A DNA stretch of 64,000 nt from an uncultured Alphaproteobacteria bacterium (GTDB lineage Bacteria > Pseudomonadota > Alphaproteobacteria > UBA9655): assembly GCA_937967795.1 (NCBI GenBank), contig CALBSK010000011.1:62001-126000 (forward strand), read 5' to 3'. The stretch's first letter is position 1. Each line of letters starts with the position of its first letter. The notes beneath the pieces were generated by a model. The model saw nothing but the letters and a program-made list of their open reading frames with translations, was not told the DNA's origin and made no database searches. This document shows, piece after piece, positions 55,153 to 63,772 of the stretch. Made by a program: the position numbers and the translations under genes.

Positions 55153-56269
55153 ACATCCACCCTGCCAGGGAAAGGGTAAAGAGGGCGATTAAGGCCATCG
55201 GCCATGTGTGCATAAAAACTTCTGCTGCGGGCATATTTTTTAAGAAAATCCCTTTGATAATAATGAAAAAATGTTTGATAGGCAGAAGATTCGTGAAAGG
55301 TTGGAGCCAGTGAGGCATATTTTCAATAGGCGTTGCATACCCTGAAAGAAGCATGGTGGGGGTCATAAAAACAAAAGTCCCTAAGATCGATTGTTGTTGG
55401 GTTTGAGAAATAGAAGAAATAAAAAGACCAACGCCGACCATTGAAAACAAAAACACAATCATACTGATATAAAGACTTACGATCGATCCTTTAAAAGGAA
55501 CATCAAACAAAATCAGAGCTGCGATCATGAGAAGAGTACTCTCTCCAATACTGATAATCATTGCAGGCAACATCTTGCCAATAAGAATTTGCCAGGGCTG
55601 CAGAGGAGAAACGAGCAGTTGGTCAAATGTGCCATTCTCTCGCTCGCGAGAGACCGACATGGCGGTTACCATAAGGGCTAAAACCATGCTTAAGATGGCT
55701 ACGATGCAGGGAACAGTATAATAAATATAGTCAATGTTGGGATTGAAAAATGAGCGATAAGCGATCTCAATGGGTTCTGGCACTTGAACACCTTTGTATT
55801 TAAGAACATCTGTATTAAAAGTTTGAAGAATCGAATTGATATATCCCATCACAATTTGAGACGCATTGGATTTGCGTCCATCCAAAACGATTTGCAGCGG
55901 AGCCGTTTGACCGCTCGCAATAAGACGAGAGAAATGGGGTTGAAACTGAAGGGATAGGATAACGTCTTGAGTATCAATCGCTCTTTTTACATCCGCAGGA
56001 TTCTTAAATTCGTAAATATATTTGAAATAAGGAGAGCCTTTAACCCGTTGAATGAGCTCATGACTATACCATCCATTATCTTGGTTATAAATACCCAGAG
56101 AAATATTAATAACATCTAAAGTGGCGGCATGAGAGAAAATAATAAGCTGAATGAGAGGCGGTGCAATCAGCACAATTCGACTTTTTTTATCTCGCCACAC
56201 CGCGAGAATTTCTTTAATGATGAGCGCTTTTATACGAAACCATCCGTCTTTAAAGGAGTGCATGCTCAT
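55133..56269 (-). CDS. ABC-2 type permease (YbhR/YhhJ-like)
   Basis: Inner-membrane subunit of an ABC efflux system, 378 residues. N-terminal helix KSRIVLIAPPLIQLIIFSHA, a large periplasmic loop (about 55-180), then five helices with EREN GTFDQLLVSPLQPWQILIG (gate signature) and FVFMTPTMLLSGYATPIENM. It follows the second permease by one base. The system resembles YbhGFSR, which exports cationic drugs, but the substrate is unknown. Its end overlaps the Fic gene by 20 bases. Confidence 0.9.
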   Translation of the reverse strand: MSMHSFKDGWFRIKALIIKEILAVWRDKKSRIVLIAPPLIQLIIFSHAATLDVINISLGIYNQDNGWYSHELIQRVKGSPYFKYIYEFKNPADVKRAIDTQDVILSLQFQPHFSRLIASGQTAPLQIVLDGRKSNASQIVMGYINSILQTFNTDVLKYKGVQVPEPIEIAYRSFFNPNIDYIYYTVPCIVAILSMVLALMVTAMSVSRERENGTFDQLLVSPLQPWQILIGKMLPAMIISIGESTLLMIAALILFDVPFKGSIVSLYISMIVFLFSMVGVGLFISSISQTQQQSILGTFVFMTPTMLLSGYATPIENMPHWLQPFTNLLPIKHFFIIIKGIFLKNMPAAEVFMHTWPMALIALFTLSLAGWMFKKRME

Positions 56270-56270
56270 A

Positions 56271-57398
56271 TTAGTCTAACCTCTTCACCATTTTTAAAGC
56301 CGTAAGACTCAGGAAAAAAAAGGCAATGATAAGCATAAAGGCCATGCTCGGGAGAACAAGTTCCCAAATCGTTCCACTCAAAAAACTGGTTTGAAGGATT
56401 GTTACAAAATAGCGAGCCGGAAATAAATAGGTGAGGGCTTGGATGCTTTGGGGCATGGATGGGATCTCAAAGATAAATCCGGAGAGCATGAAAGCAGGAA
56501 GGAACCCGGTCATAATTGAGATCTGGCTTGCTACAAATTGATTTCGAGTTGTTGAGGAAATAAAGAGCCCCAATCCAAGAGAAGCCAGCAAAAAGATGGA
56601 TGTTGCAAGCAGAAGAACGAGATAAGAGCCTCGGAAAGGGACATTAAATAAAAGGATAGAAAGGGAGACACAGAGCGTCATGGATCCTAGCCCCAGAAAA
56701 AAATAAGGGATTAGTTTTGCAAACAACATTTCTCGAATTTGGATAGGAGTAGACATCATGACTTCCATAGTTCCTCGTTCCCATTCACGCGCAACGACGA
56801 GGGCCGTCAGAAGAGTTCCAATTAATGTCATGATAATGGCAATTGAACCAGGGAGAAGGACATCACGGCTTTTAAGCTCTTCATTGAACCATGTACGAGG
56901 TTCAGCCCGTATAGGAGAAGTAAAAAAGGATTTACCTTCTATTTTTTGCTGGGCGTTCCAATTGCTGACGACCCCTTGAGCATAATTCAGAACAAATCGG
57001 GCTGTATTGGGTTCACTTCCGTCAAGAAGAACCTGCAAAGGTGTTTTTACGTTTCGAAGAAAATTTTGAGAAAAGTTAAGTGGAATTGTAACAATTCCTC
57101 GTAGGCGACCTGCCGTAAGTTCATCTTCAATAGAGGAACGATGGGTGCTTGTTGTAACGTTAAAATAGGGCGTTCCAAGAAAAGCATTCTCCAGACTTCG
57201 TGCGGTTGGGGATGTATCTTCAAGAAGGAGCCCCAGAGGGATTTTATCGGCATCCAAAGAGACGCCGTACCCATAGATAAAGATCATGAGAAGAGGAAGA
57301 ATAAAGGCGATGAGAAAGGTACTGGGATCTCTTAAGATCTGTTTTTCTTCTTTCTTGAAATACGCCCAAAAACGTCGAAAAGAAAAAGAAGATTTCAT
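56271..57398 (-). CDS. ABC-2 type permease (YbhS-like)
   Basis: Paralogue and partner of the adjacent permease, 375 residues and the same architecture: first helix STFLIAFILPLLMIFIYGYG, large periplasmic loop, then EWERGTMEVMMSTPIQIREM and MTGFLPAFMLSGFIFEIPSM. It starts inside the ATPase gene end (4-base overlap), so the three are one operon. Two different half-transporters probably form a heterodimer. Confidence 0.9.
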   Translation of the reverse strand: MKSSFSFRRFWAYFKKEEKQILRDPSTFLIAFILPLLMIFIYGYGVSLDADKIPLGLLLEDTSPTARSLENAFLGTPYFNVTTSTHRSSIEDELTAGRLRGIVTIPLNFSQNFLRNVKTPLQVLLDGSEPNTARFVLNYAQGVVSNWNAQQKIEGKSFFTSPIRAEPRTWFNEELKSRDVLLPGSIAIIMTLIGTLLTALVVAREWERGTMEVMMSTPIQIREMLFAKLIPYFFLGLGSMTLCVSLSILLFNVPFRGSYLVLLLATSIFLLASLGLGLFISSTTRNQFVASQISIMTGFLPAFMLSGFIFEIPSMPQSIQALTYLFPARYFVTILQTSFLSGTIWELVLPSMAFMLIIAFFFLSLTALKMVKRLD

Positions 57399-59065
57399 GC
57401 TCTTCCCTTTTCTTTCTCTTGCCCGTTGATTTCTTCGATAAGGGTAATAAAGGCATCTTCAAGGGTAGGATAGGGCAAGTCCTTTGTTTTAACGCTTTCG
57501 ATGAGGTGATCGGGCGTTCCTGCTGCAATATTAATACCTTGGTAAATGAGGGCAATCCGATCACAATATTCCGCTTCTTCCATAAAATGGGTCGTGACCA
57601 TAATTGTGACTCCCTTTTCAGCCATTTCATTGATATGATTCCAAAATTCTCGACGTGTAATCGGATCAACGCCTGACGTGGGTTCATCCAAAAATAAAAC
57701 ATCGGGTTCATGCATCACAGCGCACGCTAAGGCTAACCGCTGCTTATACCCAAGCGGCAGAAGGTCGGCATTGCTCTCGAGATAAGGAGAGAGATCAAAA
57801 ATGGTGATCATATGATCCATTTTTCTTTGACGAAAGGTTCCTTGAAGTCCGTAAATGCCTGAAAAAAAATTCAGGTTTTCTTGAACACTCAAAGCCCCAT
57901 AAAGGGAAAATTTTTGGGCCATGTAGCCAATGCGGGAACGCGCTTCAGAAGAAGCCGTCTTAAGATCAAACCCTGAAACCAATGCTTTCCCTTCTGTGGG
58001 TTGTAACAAGCCGCAGAGCATCTTGAAAATGGTTGATTTACCTGCGCCATTGGGGCCGAGAAGACCAAATACTTCCCCCCGTCCAATGGAAAACGATATA
58101 TTGCGCGCCGCTATAAAATTCCCAAACCGTTTAGTGAGATGTTCGGCTTGAATGGGGTGTTGGCCTTCTGATGTTTTCTGTGAAATGTGTTTGGCTAATA
58201 CGGACTCTCCTTTCGGACTTCCTCCCAGAATATCCACAAAGGCATCTTCAAACCGGGGGGGAATGGATGTCCATTGAAATCCTTTTAAATCAACAGAAAA
58301 AGAGGATGTTGAGACAAGATGGATTCTATTTCCTTGAATAATGGCATCGGTTGTTTCGGGATGATTTAAGACGTCCTTCAGAAGCATTCGACGTTTTTCA
58401 AGAGGGACTTCCAATTGAAACACACGACCCTCAACACGCTTCGATAATTCTTTAGGGGAGCCATGAAAAAGCAACGCCCCTTCGTTGAGCAATAAGACGT
58501 CGTGACATTTATCAGCCTCATCGAGATAAGAGGTCGACCATACAATGGTGATTCCTTGATCAGCAAGCTCTTGCACCATTTTCCATAATTCACGACGGGA
58601 AAGAGGATCCACACCTACACTGGGTTCATCTAACAGCAAAACTTTAGGATGGCCTAAGAGTGAGCAGGCGAGCCCCAGTTTTTGTTTCATTCCCCCTGAG
58701 AGATTTCCTGCCAAACGGTGAATAAATGGTTTAAGAGTGGTAAACTTCAACATACGCTCGAATTCGACTGTTTTTTCCTCTTCTGAAAGATCATGCAAAT
58801 CAGCGTAGAGATCGAGGTTTTCAAGAACTGTTAGGTCTTCATAGAGCCCAAATTTTTGAGGCATATAGCCTGTGATTTCGTGAAGGCGTTCAGCGTCTTT
58901 TTCCGTATTGAGACCCAAAATAGAAATTTGGCCTTTAGTGGGGAGCAAGAGCCCCGCCATAAGACGGATAAGAGTTGTTTTCCCTGCCCCATCTGGTCCG
59001 ACAAGACCTGTTATCATTCCGGAACGAATAGAAACACTGATACGATCAAGGGCAGGTCTTTCCAT
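57395..59065 (-). CDS. Fused double ABC ATPase (YbhF/RbbA-like)
   Basis: Two ATP-binding domains in one 556-residue chain drive the efflux system. Domain 1: Walker A GPDGAGKTTLI (23-33), signature LSGGMKQKLGL, Walker B LLLDEPSVGVD. Domain 2 (from about 320): GPNGAGKSTIF, LFLDEPTSGVD, but a degenerate signature L-P-L-G-Y-K-Q. The reading frame stays open and conserved (IEILHVSKIFQG) for 57 bases upstream of ATG 59065 to a TAG at 59123-59125 with no ATG, GTG or TTG; a non-standard start such as ATT 59114-59116 may be used. The true N-terminus is uncertain. Confidence 0.92.
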   Translation of the reverse strand: MERPALDRISVSIRSGMITGLVGPDGAGKTTLIRLMAGLLLPTKGQISILGLNTEKDAERLHEITGYMPQKFGLYEDLTVLENLDLYADLHDLSEEEKTVEFERMLKFTTLKPFIHRLAGNLSGGMKQKLGLACSLLGHPKVLLLDEPSVGVDPLSRRELWKMVQELADQGITIVWSTSYLDEADKCHDVLLLNEGALLFHGSPKELSKRVEGRVFQLEVPLEKRRMLLKDVLNHPETTDAIIQGNRIHLVSTSSFSVDLKGFQWTSIPPRFEDAFVDILGGSPKGESVLAKHISQKTSEGQHPIQAEHLTKRFGNFIAARNISFSIGRGEVFGLLGPNGAGKSTIFKMLCGLLQPTEGKALVSGFDLKTASSEARSRIGYMAQKFSLYGALSVQENLNFFSGIYGLQGTFRQRKMDHMITIFDLSPYLESNADLLPLGYKQRLALACAVMHEPDVLFLDEPTSGVDPITRREFWNHINEMAEKGVTIMVTTHFMEEAEYCDRIALIYQGINIAAGTPDHLIESVKTKDLPYPTLEDAFITLIEEINGQEKEKGRA

Positions 59066-59135
59066 TCCTTGAAATATTTTACTTACATGAAGAATTTCAA
59101 TCGCGTTTTTTATAATGTTTCTCTATCGTGTAACG

Positions 59136-60191
59136 TTATTGTGAAGTTTGAATTTTAACCGTAACGGGCATTCCTTGTCGAAGCTGTCCTTCTGGATCAT
59201 CTACAAAAATCCGGAGGCGATAGACAAGGTCAACGCGGAGTTCGGTTGTTTCAACTGTTTTAGGGGTAAATTCGGCTTGGGGAGAGATAAAACCAATCTG
59301 GCCTTTAAAAGGCTTATCGGGGTTTGTATCGGTTATGATAAGAGCCTTCATCCCTGGTTTTATGCGTCCTAAATCGGGTTCTGCCACATATGCACGGATC
59401 CATACAGGCTTATGAAGCGATACTGTATAAACAATAGACTCAGGAGAAACAATAGCTCCCGGTTCTCGGACGCGTGTTAAAATAATGCCATCGGAAGGAG
59501 ATACAATTTCCGTGTCGTCAAGGTTAATTTTAGCACTTTCAAGTTGGGCTTTTGCTGTGTCCATTGCAGCCTTCCCTTCCGCAATCTCTTCAATGCGGAA
59601 TCCTTCTTCGACAAGACTGAGATTCTCTTTTGCATTTTTAAGAAGAGCCTCTGCTTCAATTTTTTGGGAAAATGCATCATCATAAGCTTGTTGAGAGCTG
59701 GCTCCTATTTTAATTTGTTCACTTTGGCGTTTGAAAACAATCTCAGCATTTTGAAAAGCAGCTTGCTGTTCAACCACGTTAGCTCGAGCCTCTTCAATTT
59801 CTTGTGGACGGTTGCCATGTCTTAATTTCGCAAAATTCGCTTCAGCTTGTTTGAGCTGGGCTTGTGCTGCTTGAAAAGCTGCTTGGTAGGGCGCTTTATC
59901 CAAAACAGCAAGGAGGTTCCCTGTCTTGATTGCGTCTCCTTCTTCAAAGAGCATCTTTGCAAGACGTCCGCTGACACGGAAACCGAGATCAACCTGCCTG
60001 ATATCAACGTTGCCATAGAGCGTTAAAAGATAATGGTTTTTTTTGTGCTGCCAATAGGCCACCAAAAAATAAAGGCTACTCATAAGGGCAATGACGCCGA
60101 GGACAATGAGGATCGTACGCCCTTTGGTTTTCCTCCAGTCTAATACCAGTGTCGTTCTCCTTGTTTTTCTTCCCTGATGTTTAGCCAACAA
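59136..60191 (-). CDS. HlyD-family periplasmic adaptor (YbhG-like)
   Basis: Membrane-fusion protein linking the ABC pump to an outer-membrane channel such as TolC. 351 residues: one membrane helix (about 27-48, TILIVLGVIALMSSLYFLVA), lipoyl half VDIRQVDLGFRVSGRLAKML, long coiled-coil hairpin (about 105-200), then PSDGIILTRVREPGAIVSP. TTG 60191 has no ribosome site; CTG 60147-60149 has AAGGAG 7 bases upstream and would give a protein starting at VLDWRK, so the start may be a rare CTG. Confidence 0.9.
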   Translation of the reverse strand: MLAKHQGRKTRRTTLVLDWRKTKGRTILIVLGVIALMSSLYFLVAYWQHKKNHYLLTLYGNVDIRQVDLGFRVSGRLAKMLFEEGDAIKTGNLLAVLDKAPYQAAFQAAQAQLKQAEANFAKLRHGNRPQEIEEARANVVEQQAAFQNAEIVFKRQSEQIKIGASSQQAYDDAFSQKIEAEALLKNAKENLSLVEEGFRIEEIAEGKAAMDTAKAQLESAKINLDDTEIVSPSDGIILTRVREPGAIVSPESIVYTVSLHKPVWIRAYVAEPDLGRIKPGMKALIITDTNPDKPFKGQIGFISPQAEFTPKTVETTELRVDLVYRLRIFVDDPEGQLRQGMPVTVKIQTSQ

Positions 60192-60265
60192 GTTTTATAA
60201 ACTATTTTAAGCTATAAGTAAAAAAATGGTAAAGAATAAACTCAATGGTACACCACAATCAAAGT

Positions 60266-61873
60266 TTAGTCCTGCAAAAACTGGCGTACGACCTCAGCGG
60301 GAGAAAGGCCTTCTCCCTCAACTTTATAATTTAATGCTTTGATTATCTCATCTGTAATATGCCCAAGGAGAGGCTCCAAGGCATCTTGAATTTCGGGATA
60401 AGAAAAAAGAATAGACCCCCGTATGAGTGGAGCTGCTTGATAAAGAGGATAGGCTCCTTTATCATCTTTGAGGGTAATCAAGTTGTATTTTTGAAGATTT
60501 CCATCTGTCGTAAAAGCAGCAATGACTTGAACTTTTTGATGATTAAGAGAGGGGTACATAAGATTGGGATCCACTTGAATGATTTCCTTGAACTTTAATC
60601 CGTAAATCTTGCTAAGGTGAGGAAAAGCATCCGCACGTTTCAAAAATTCTGGAGGAGCTGCAATACTTAACCCTGTAGCAAGAAGCGCAAGGTCGCTTAA
60701 AGACTCTATTTGTCGAGCTTCAGCAAAATCCCGCTTGACAGCCAAAGATTGAGAATTTGAAAATCCAAAAGGGGTCAACCAGAGAACATTAAATTTCTCT
60801 TTGTAGGCAGATTTTACCGTTTTAAAAATATCTTCTTTATCAATATCAGGATGACCTTTGAGGATGGTCATATAAGCTGTGCCTGAATACTCTGGATAAA
60901 GATCCACATCACCCTTTAAGAGAGCTTGATGAATGATAGCGGTTGTTCCTAAGTTAAATTTGCGAATCACTTTGAGAGATGTTTTAGCTTCAATCGTTTG
61001 AGCCATGAGTTCGGCTAAAATATATTGTTCCGTGAAATTTTTGCTCGCGATAACAAGAGACTTTCTTTTATCGATAAAATTTTCTTTGAAAAACGCCTGC
61101 CCTCCTAAAAAAATAAGGGATAGACTTACCAAACCTAAACAGATTTTTTTCCCTCGGGATAGGGCGGGGGATCTCTTTTTTCGAGAGTACAGCGGGATTT
61201 CAAATTGAGAAATTCCATAATCAAAGCTGAGGGCAAGGAGAGCTGTGGGGATGGCTCCGAGTAAAATCAAAGAGGGGTCATTTAAAGAAAGACCTTGTGT
61301 GATAAAATCCCCAAGACCTCCTGCGCCGATAAAAGCCGCAATTGTTGTAATGCCAATTGTCATGGCTGTGGCAATACGGAGGCCTGAAATAATGCTCGGA
61401 AAAGAGAGGGGCAGTTCAATCCACCATAATCTTTGAAAATTTGAAAGGCCCAGCCCTTTTGCGGCTTCAATGCAGTCTGCGGGTACGCTTTTTAATCCCG
61501 TATAGGTACTTCTTAAAATAGGATAAAGTGCGTAAGAGGTAAGAACAATGAGAGTTGGTGTATTCCCCAGTCCTATAAAGGGAACCAGAAGTGCAAGCAT
61601 AGCCAAAGAAGGAATGGTTTGAGAAATGCTTCCTAGATTTAAAACAAGGCTTCGAAGACGAGAAAAACGCGTTATGACGATGCCAAGAGGAATAGCCAAT
61701 ATTGAGGCAAAAAATAAAGCCAACCCTACGAGCGCAATATGCTCGAGTGTTTTGTGTTGAAGGGAAAGAGCATGCTCTCCTAAAAAATGCAAAAAGGTAT
61801 TGAAAGCCGCCTCCTTAGTTTTTAAGCCCAGCCCGGACAAGTTGTTCAACAAAAGGAGTTTGAGGCGTTTCAC
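60266..61873 (-). CDS. OpuC/YehYZ-type permease fused to substrate-binding protein
   Basis: Osmoprotectant (betaine/choline-like) importer, permease and binding domain in one 535-residue chain. The permease half (about 40-225) has QTIPSLAMLALLVPFIG and AIPTALLALSFDYG-type helices; a helix at about 245-262 (GLVSLSLIFLGGQAF) leads to the periplasmic binding domain from LVIASKNFTEQYILAEL, with YPEYSGTAYMTIL. GTG 61873 lies inside the ATPase gene without a ribosome site; AAGGAGG lies at 61810-61816 and a TTG at 61790-61792, so the start is unsettled. Ligand is not known. Confidence 0.9.
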   Translation of the reverse strand: MKRLKLLLLNNLSGLGLKTKEAAFNTFLHFLGEHALSLQHKTLEHIALVGLALFFASILAIPLGIVITRFSRLRSLVLNLGSISQTIPSLAMLALLVPFIGLGNTPTLIVLTSYALYPILRSTYTGLKSVPADCIEAAKGLGLSNFQRLWWIELPLSFPSIISGLRIATAMTIGITTIAAFIGAGGLGDFITQGLSLNDPSLILLGAIPTALLALSFDYGISQFEIPLYSRKKRSPALSRGKKICLGLVSLSLIFLGGQAFFKENFIDKRKSLVIASKNFTEQYILAELMAQTIEAKTSLKVIRKFNLGTTAIIHQALLKGDVDLYPEYSGTAYMTILKGHPDIDKEDIFKTVKSAYKEKFNVLWLTPFGFSNSQSLAVKRDFAEARQIESLSDLALLATGLSIAAPPEFLKRADAFPHLSKIYGLKFKEIIQVDPNLMYPSLNHQKVQVIAAFTTDGNLQKYNLITLKDDKGAYPLYQAAPLIRGSILFSYPEIQDALEPLLGHITDEIIKALNYKVEGEGLSPAEVVRQFLQD

Positions 61874-62591
61874 ATAATTCCTCTTGCGTCCCTACTTGCT
61901 CGATTCTTCCCTCACGCATGACGGCTATACGGTCTCCGAGTTTGAAGGCTTCAGAAATATCATGGGTTACAAAAACGATCGTTTTTTTTAAAACTTCTTT
62001 TAATCGTAAGATTTCATCCTGTAGTTCACTTCGTGTAACCGCATCTAAAGCCCCAAAAGGTTCATCCATGAGTAAGCATTCAGAATCGGTTGCAAGCGCT
62101 CTTGCAACTCCCACGCGTTGCTGTTCGCCTCCTGAGAGTTGGTCGGGATAACGATTAAAGTAAACGCTTGGGTTAAGGCGCATGAAGTCTAAGAGTTCGC
62201 TTACTTTCTTCTGGCGAAATTCGGAATTTTTCTTTTCAAGACGAAGGGAAATTTCAATATTTTCCTTCACCGTCATATGAGGAAACAACCCCATTTTTTG
62301 AAAGACATATCCAAAAAACGTGCGGCGTAATGTGTTAATATTATATGAATGAATGCTTTTCCCTTTAATGAAGATAGATCCAAAAGTGGGCTCTTCCAGG
62401 CCGTTGAGCATTTTGAGAATTGTTGACTTTCCACTTCCGGAAGATCCTATCAGGACAAGACTTTCTCCTCTCTCAATGCTAAGGGAGACCCGCTTAACGC
62501 TCGCGTTTCCTTCGTCAGCATAGGATTTTGAGACATCTCTTAATTCAATGAGATTTTTTTGCAGAATAAGTCCCCTAGTGGTACAGTTCAT
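61815..62591 (-). CDS. Osmoprotectant ABC transporter ATPase (OpuCA/ProV-like)
   Basis: ATPase partner of the fused permease/binding protein, 258 residues: Walker A GSSGSGKSTILKML, signature LSGGEQQRVGVARAL, Walker B LLMDEPFGALD and switch His in VFVTHDISEAFKLG. It has no C-terminal CBS pair, unlike OpuCA. The ATG 62591 lies in the MITE-like repeat and its first ten residues look unconserved; CTG 62562-62564 with AGGGGA upstream, just before the conserved LIELRDVSKSY, may be the real start. Family secure. Confidence 0.93.
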   Translation of the reverse strand: MNCTTRGLILQKNLIELRDVSKSYADEGNASVKRVSLSIERGESLVLIGSSGSGKSTILKMLNGLEEPTFGSIFIKGKSIHSYNINTLRRTFFGYVFQKMGLFPHMTVKENIEISLRLEKKNSEFRQKKVSELLDFMRLNPSVYFNRYPDQLSGGEQQRVGVARALATDSECLLMDEPFGALDAVTRSELQDEILRLKEVLKKTIVFVTHDISEAFKLGDRIAVMREGRIEQVGTQEELCETPQTPFVEQLVRAGLKN

Positions 62592-62614
62592 AAATAAGTT
62601 ACCCTATCCACCGC

Positions 62615-62643
62615 TGTCATCCCCGCGAAGGCGGGGATCCAGG
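62615..62643 (+). repeat. 29-base hairpin repeat, left copy
   Basis: Perfect inverse of 62746-62774; contains CCCCGC-GAAG-GCGGGG, able to form a stable hairpin alone or to pair with its partner 102 bases away. Confidence 0.9.
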
Positions 62644-62745
62644 AATTGTTTGATATAAAATAATTTTTTCCATTTTTTCTAAAATAGTGCCTTTGTTATA
62701 TTATTTGTATCTTAATATCGTAAATGCCTTTTTTCTCAACGTTCC

Positions 62746-62774
62746 CCTGGATCCCCGCCTTCGCGGGGATGACA
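62746..62774 (-). repeat. 29-base hairpin repeat, right copy
   Basis: Perfect inverse of 62615-62643 across its whole 29 bases. The two copies would make a large stem-loop in RNA from either direction. Confidence 0.9.
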
Positions 62775-62860
62775 AGCCATATGGTGTATTATTTATGAAT
62801 CGCACCCCTAGAACCTTCTTTATTTTATTATTTAGAGTGTGCTCTTATAGAAAGTCGGAG

Positions 62861-63772
62861 TCAAGCCAAGGGAGAAGAAGGCTTTCGTCGCAGAGCCTTT
62901 GAAGCTTTAGAGGTTGATTCACGTTCCAAACTTTTGTCTATAAAACGCGCGGCTTTGAGAAGCTTTTCCTGATCAACACCCGTCTTAATTCCAAGGCCAT
63001 TTAAAAGGTAGAGAACATCTTCTGTTGCTACATTACCTGAAGCTCCAGGCGCGTAAGGACATCCTCCAAGGCCAGAGACAGAACTATCAACAATCCTAAT
63101 CCCTTTTTCAAGAGCCGCATAAATATTCACAAGACCTTGACCATAGGTATCGTGAAAATGAACAGCACATTTTTCTAAAGGGGCTGGAATATCTTTTAAA
63201 AGTTCTTGAACTTGTTTCGATGTTCCCACCCCGATTGTATCGCCTAAAGATATTTCATCACAGCCGAGATGAAGGAGTTTTAAAACGACCTCATGAACGC
63301 GGGCAGGAGAAATGGGGCCTTCATAAGGGCAAGCAATCGCACAAGAAACATATCCCCTCACACGCAAGCCTTTCGTTTTTGCATCTCTTACAAAGCTTTC
63401 ATAAATATGAAGGCTTTCTTCAATCGAAACATTGATGTTTTTATGGCAAAAAGTTTCGGACGCAGCTGTAAATATAGCAATAGACCTGACTTTATTTTTG
63501 AGTGCGGTCTCATATCCTTCTTTATTAGGGACAAGAAGAGAGTAATCAACACCTTCTTTTTTTGTAATTTTTTGGAAAACCTCATCACTCTTTGCCATTT
63601 GAGGAACCCATCTCGGAGAAACAAAACTGCCAACTTCAATAGCTTGAAGTCCTGACTCTGAAAGGAGATTGATAAACTGGATATGTGTCTCAAGAGAAAG
63701 GATGACGGGTTCGGCTTGAAGGCCATCCCGCGGTCCGACTTCAACAATTTTAACTTCTTTTGGTAGCGTCAT
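62861..63772 (-). CDS. mvaB: Hydroxymethylglutaryl-CoA lyase
   Basis: Cleaves HMG-CoA to acetoacetate and acetyl-CoA, last step of leucine breakdown. 303 residues: VEVGPRDGLQAEPVIL (catalytic Arg and metal Asp), ATP-free TIM barrel with YVSCAIACPYEGPISPARV, HFHDTYGQGLVNIYAALEKG, and the active-site loop SVSGLGGCPYAPGASGNVAT with the Cys. Start overlaps the upstream biotin-domain gene by 23 bases, so they are one operon, consistent with the methylcrotonyl-CoA carboxylase pathway. Confidence 0.96.
   Translation of the reverse strand: MTLPKEVKIVEVGPRDGLQAEPVILSLETHIQFINLLSESGLQAIEVGSFVSPRWVPQMAKSDEVFQKITKKEGVDYSLLVPNKEGYETALKNKVRSIAIFTAASETFCHKNINVSIEESLHIYESFVRDAKTKGLRVRGYVSCAIACPYEGPISPARVHEVVLKLLHLGCDEISLGDTIGVGTSKQVQELLKDIPAPLEKCAVHFHDTYGQGLVNIYAALEKGIRIVDSSVSGLGGCPYAPGASGNVATEDVLYLLNGLGIKTGVDQEKLLKAARFIDKSLERESTSKASKALRRKPSSPLA

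Larger units (their letters stand above)
62575..62811. mobile_element. MITE/REPIN-like element with ~65-base imperfect terminal inverted repeats
   Basis: A 237-base non-coding element. The ends (CTAG[TG]GGT[AG]C..TTCATAAATAA) are imperfect inverses, about 16 of the first 20 bases matching. Inside each arm is a perfect 29-base inverted copy, at 62615-62643 and 62746-62774, built around the hairpin CCCCGCGAAGGCGGGG, a repeat type seen widely in proteobacteria. The centre (62644-62745) is AT-rich. No transposase is present, so it would need one in trans. Its right-hand arm nears HMG-CoA lyase and its left arm contains the osmoprotectant ATPase start. The gap 62812-62860 shows nothing else. Confidence 0.75.

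Noticed and set aside
62861..62900. Frameshifted or truncated C-terminus of HMG-CoA lyase because of the MITE
   Set aside because: The protein is full length for the family and the element ends about 50 bases past the stop codon.
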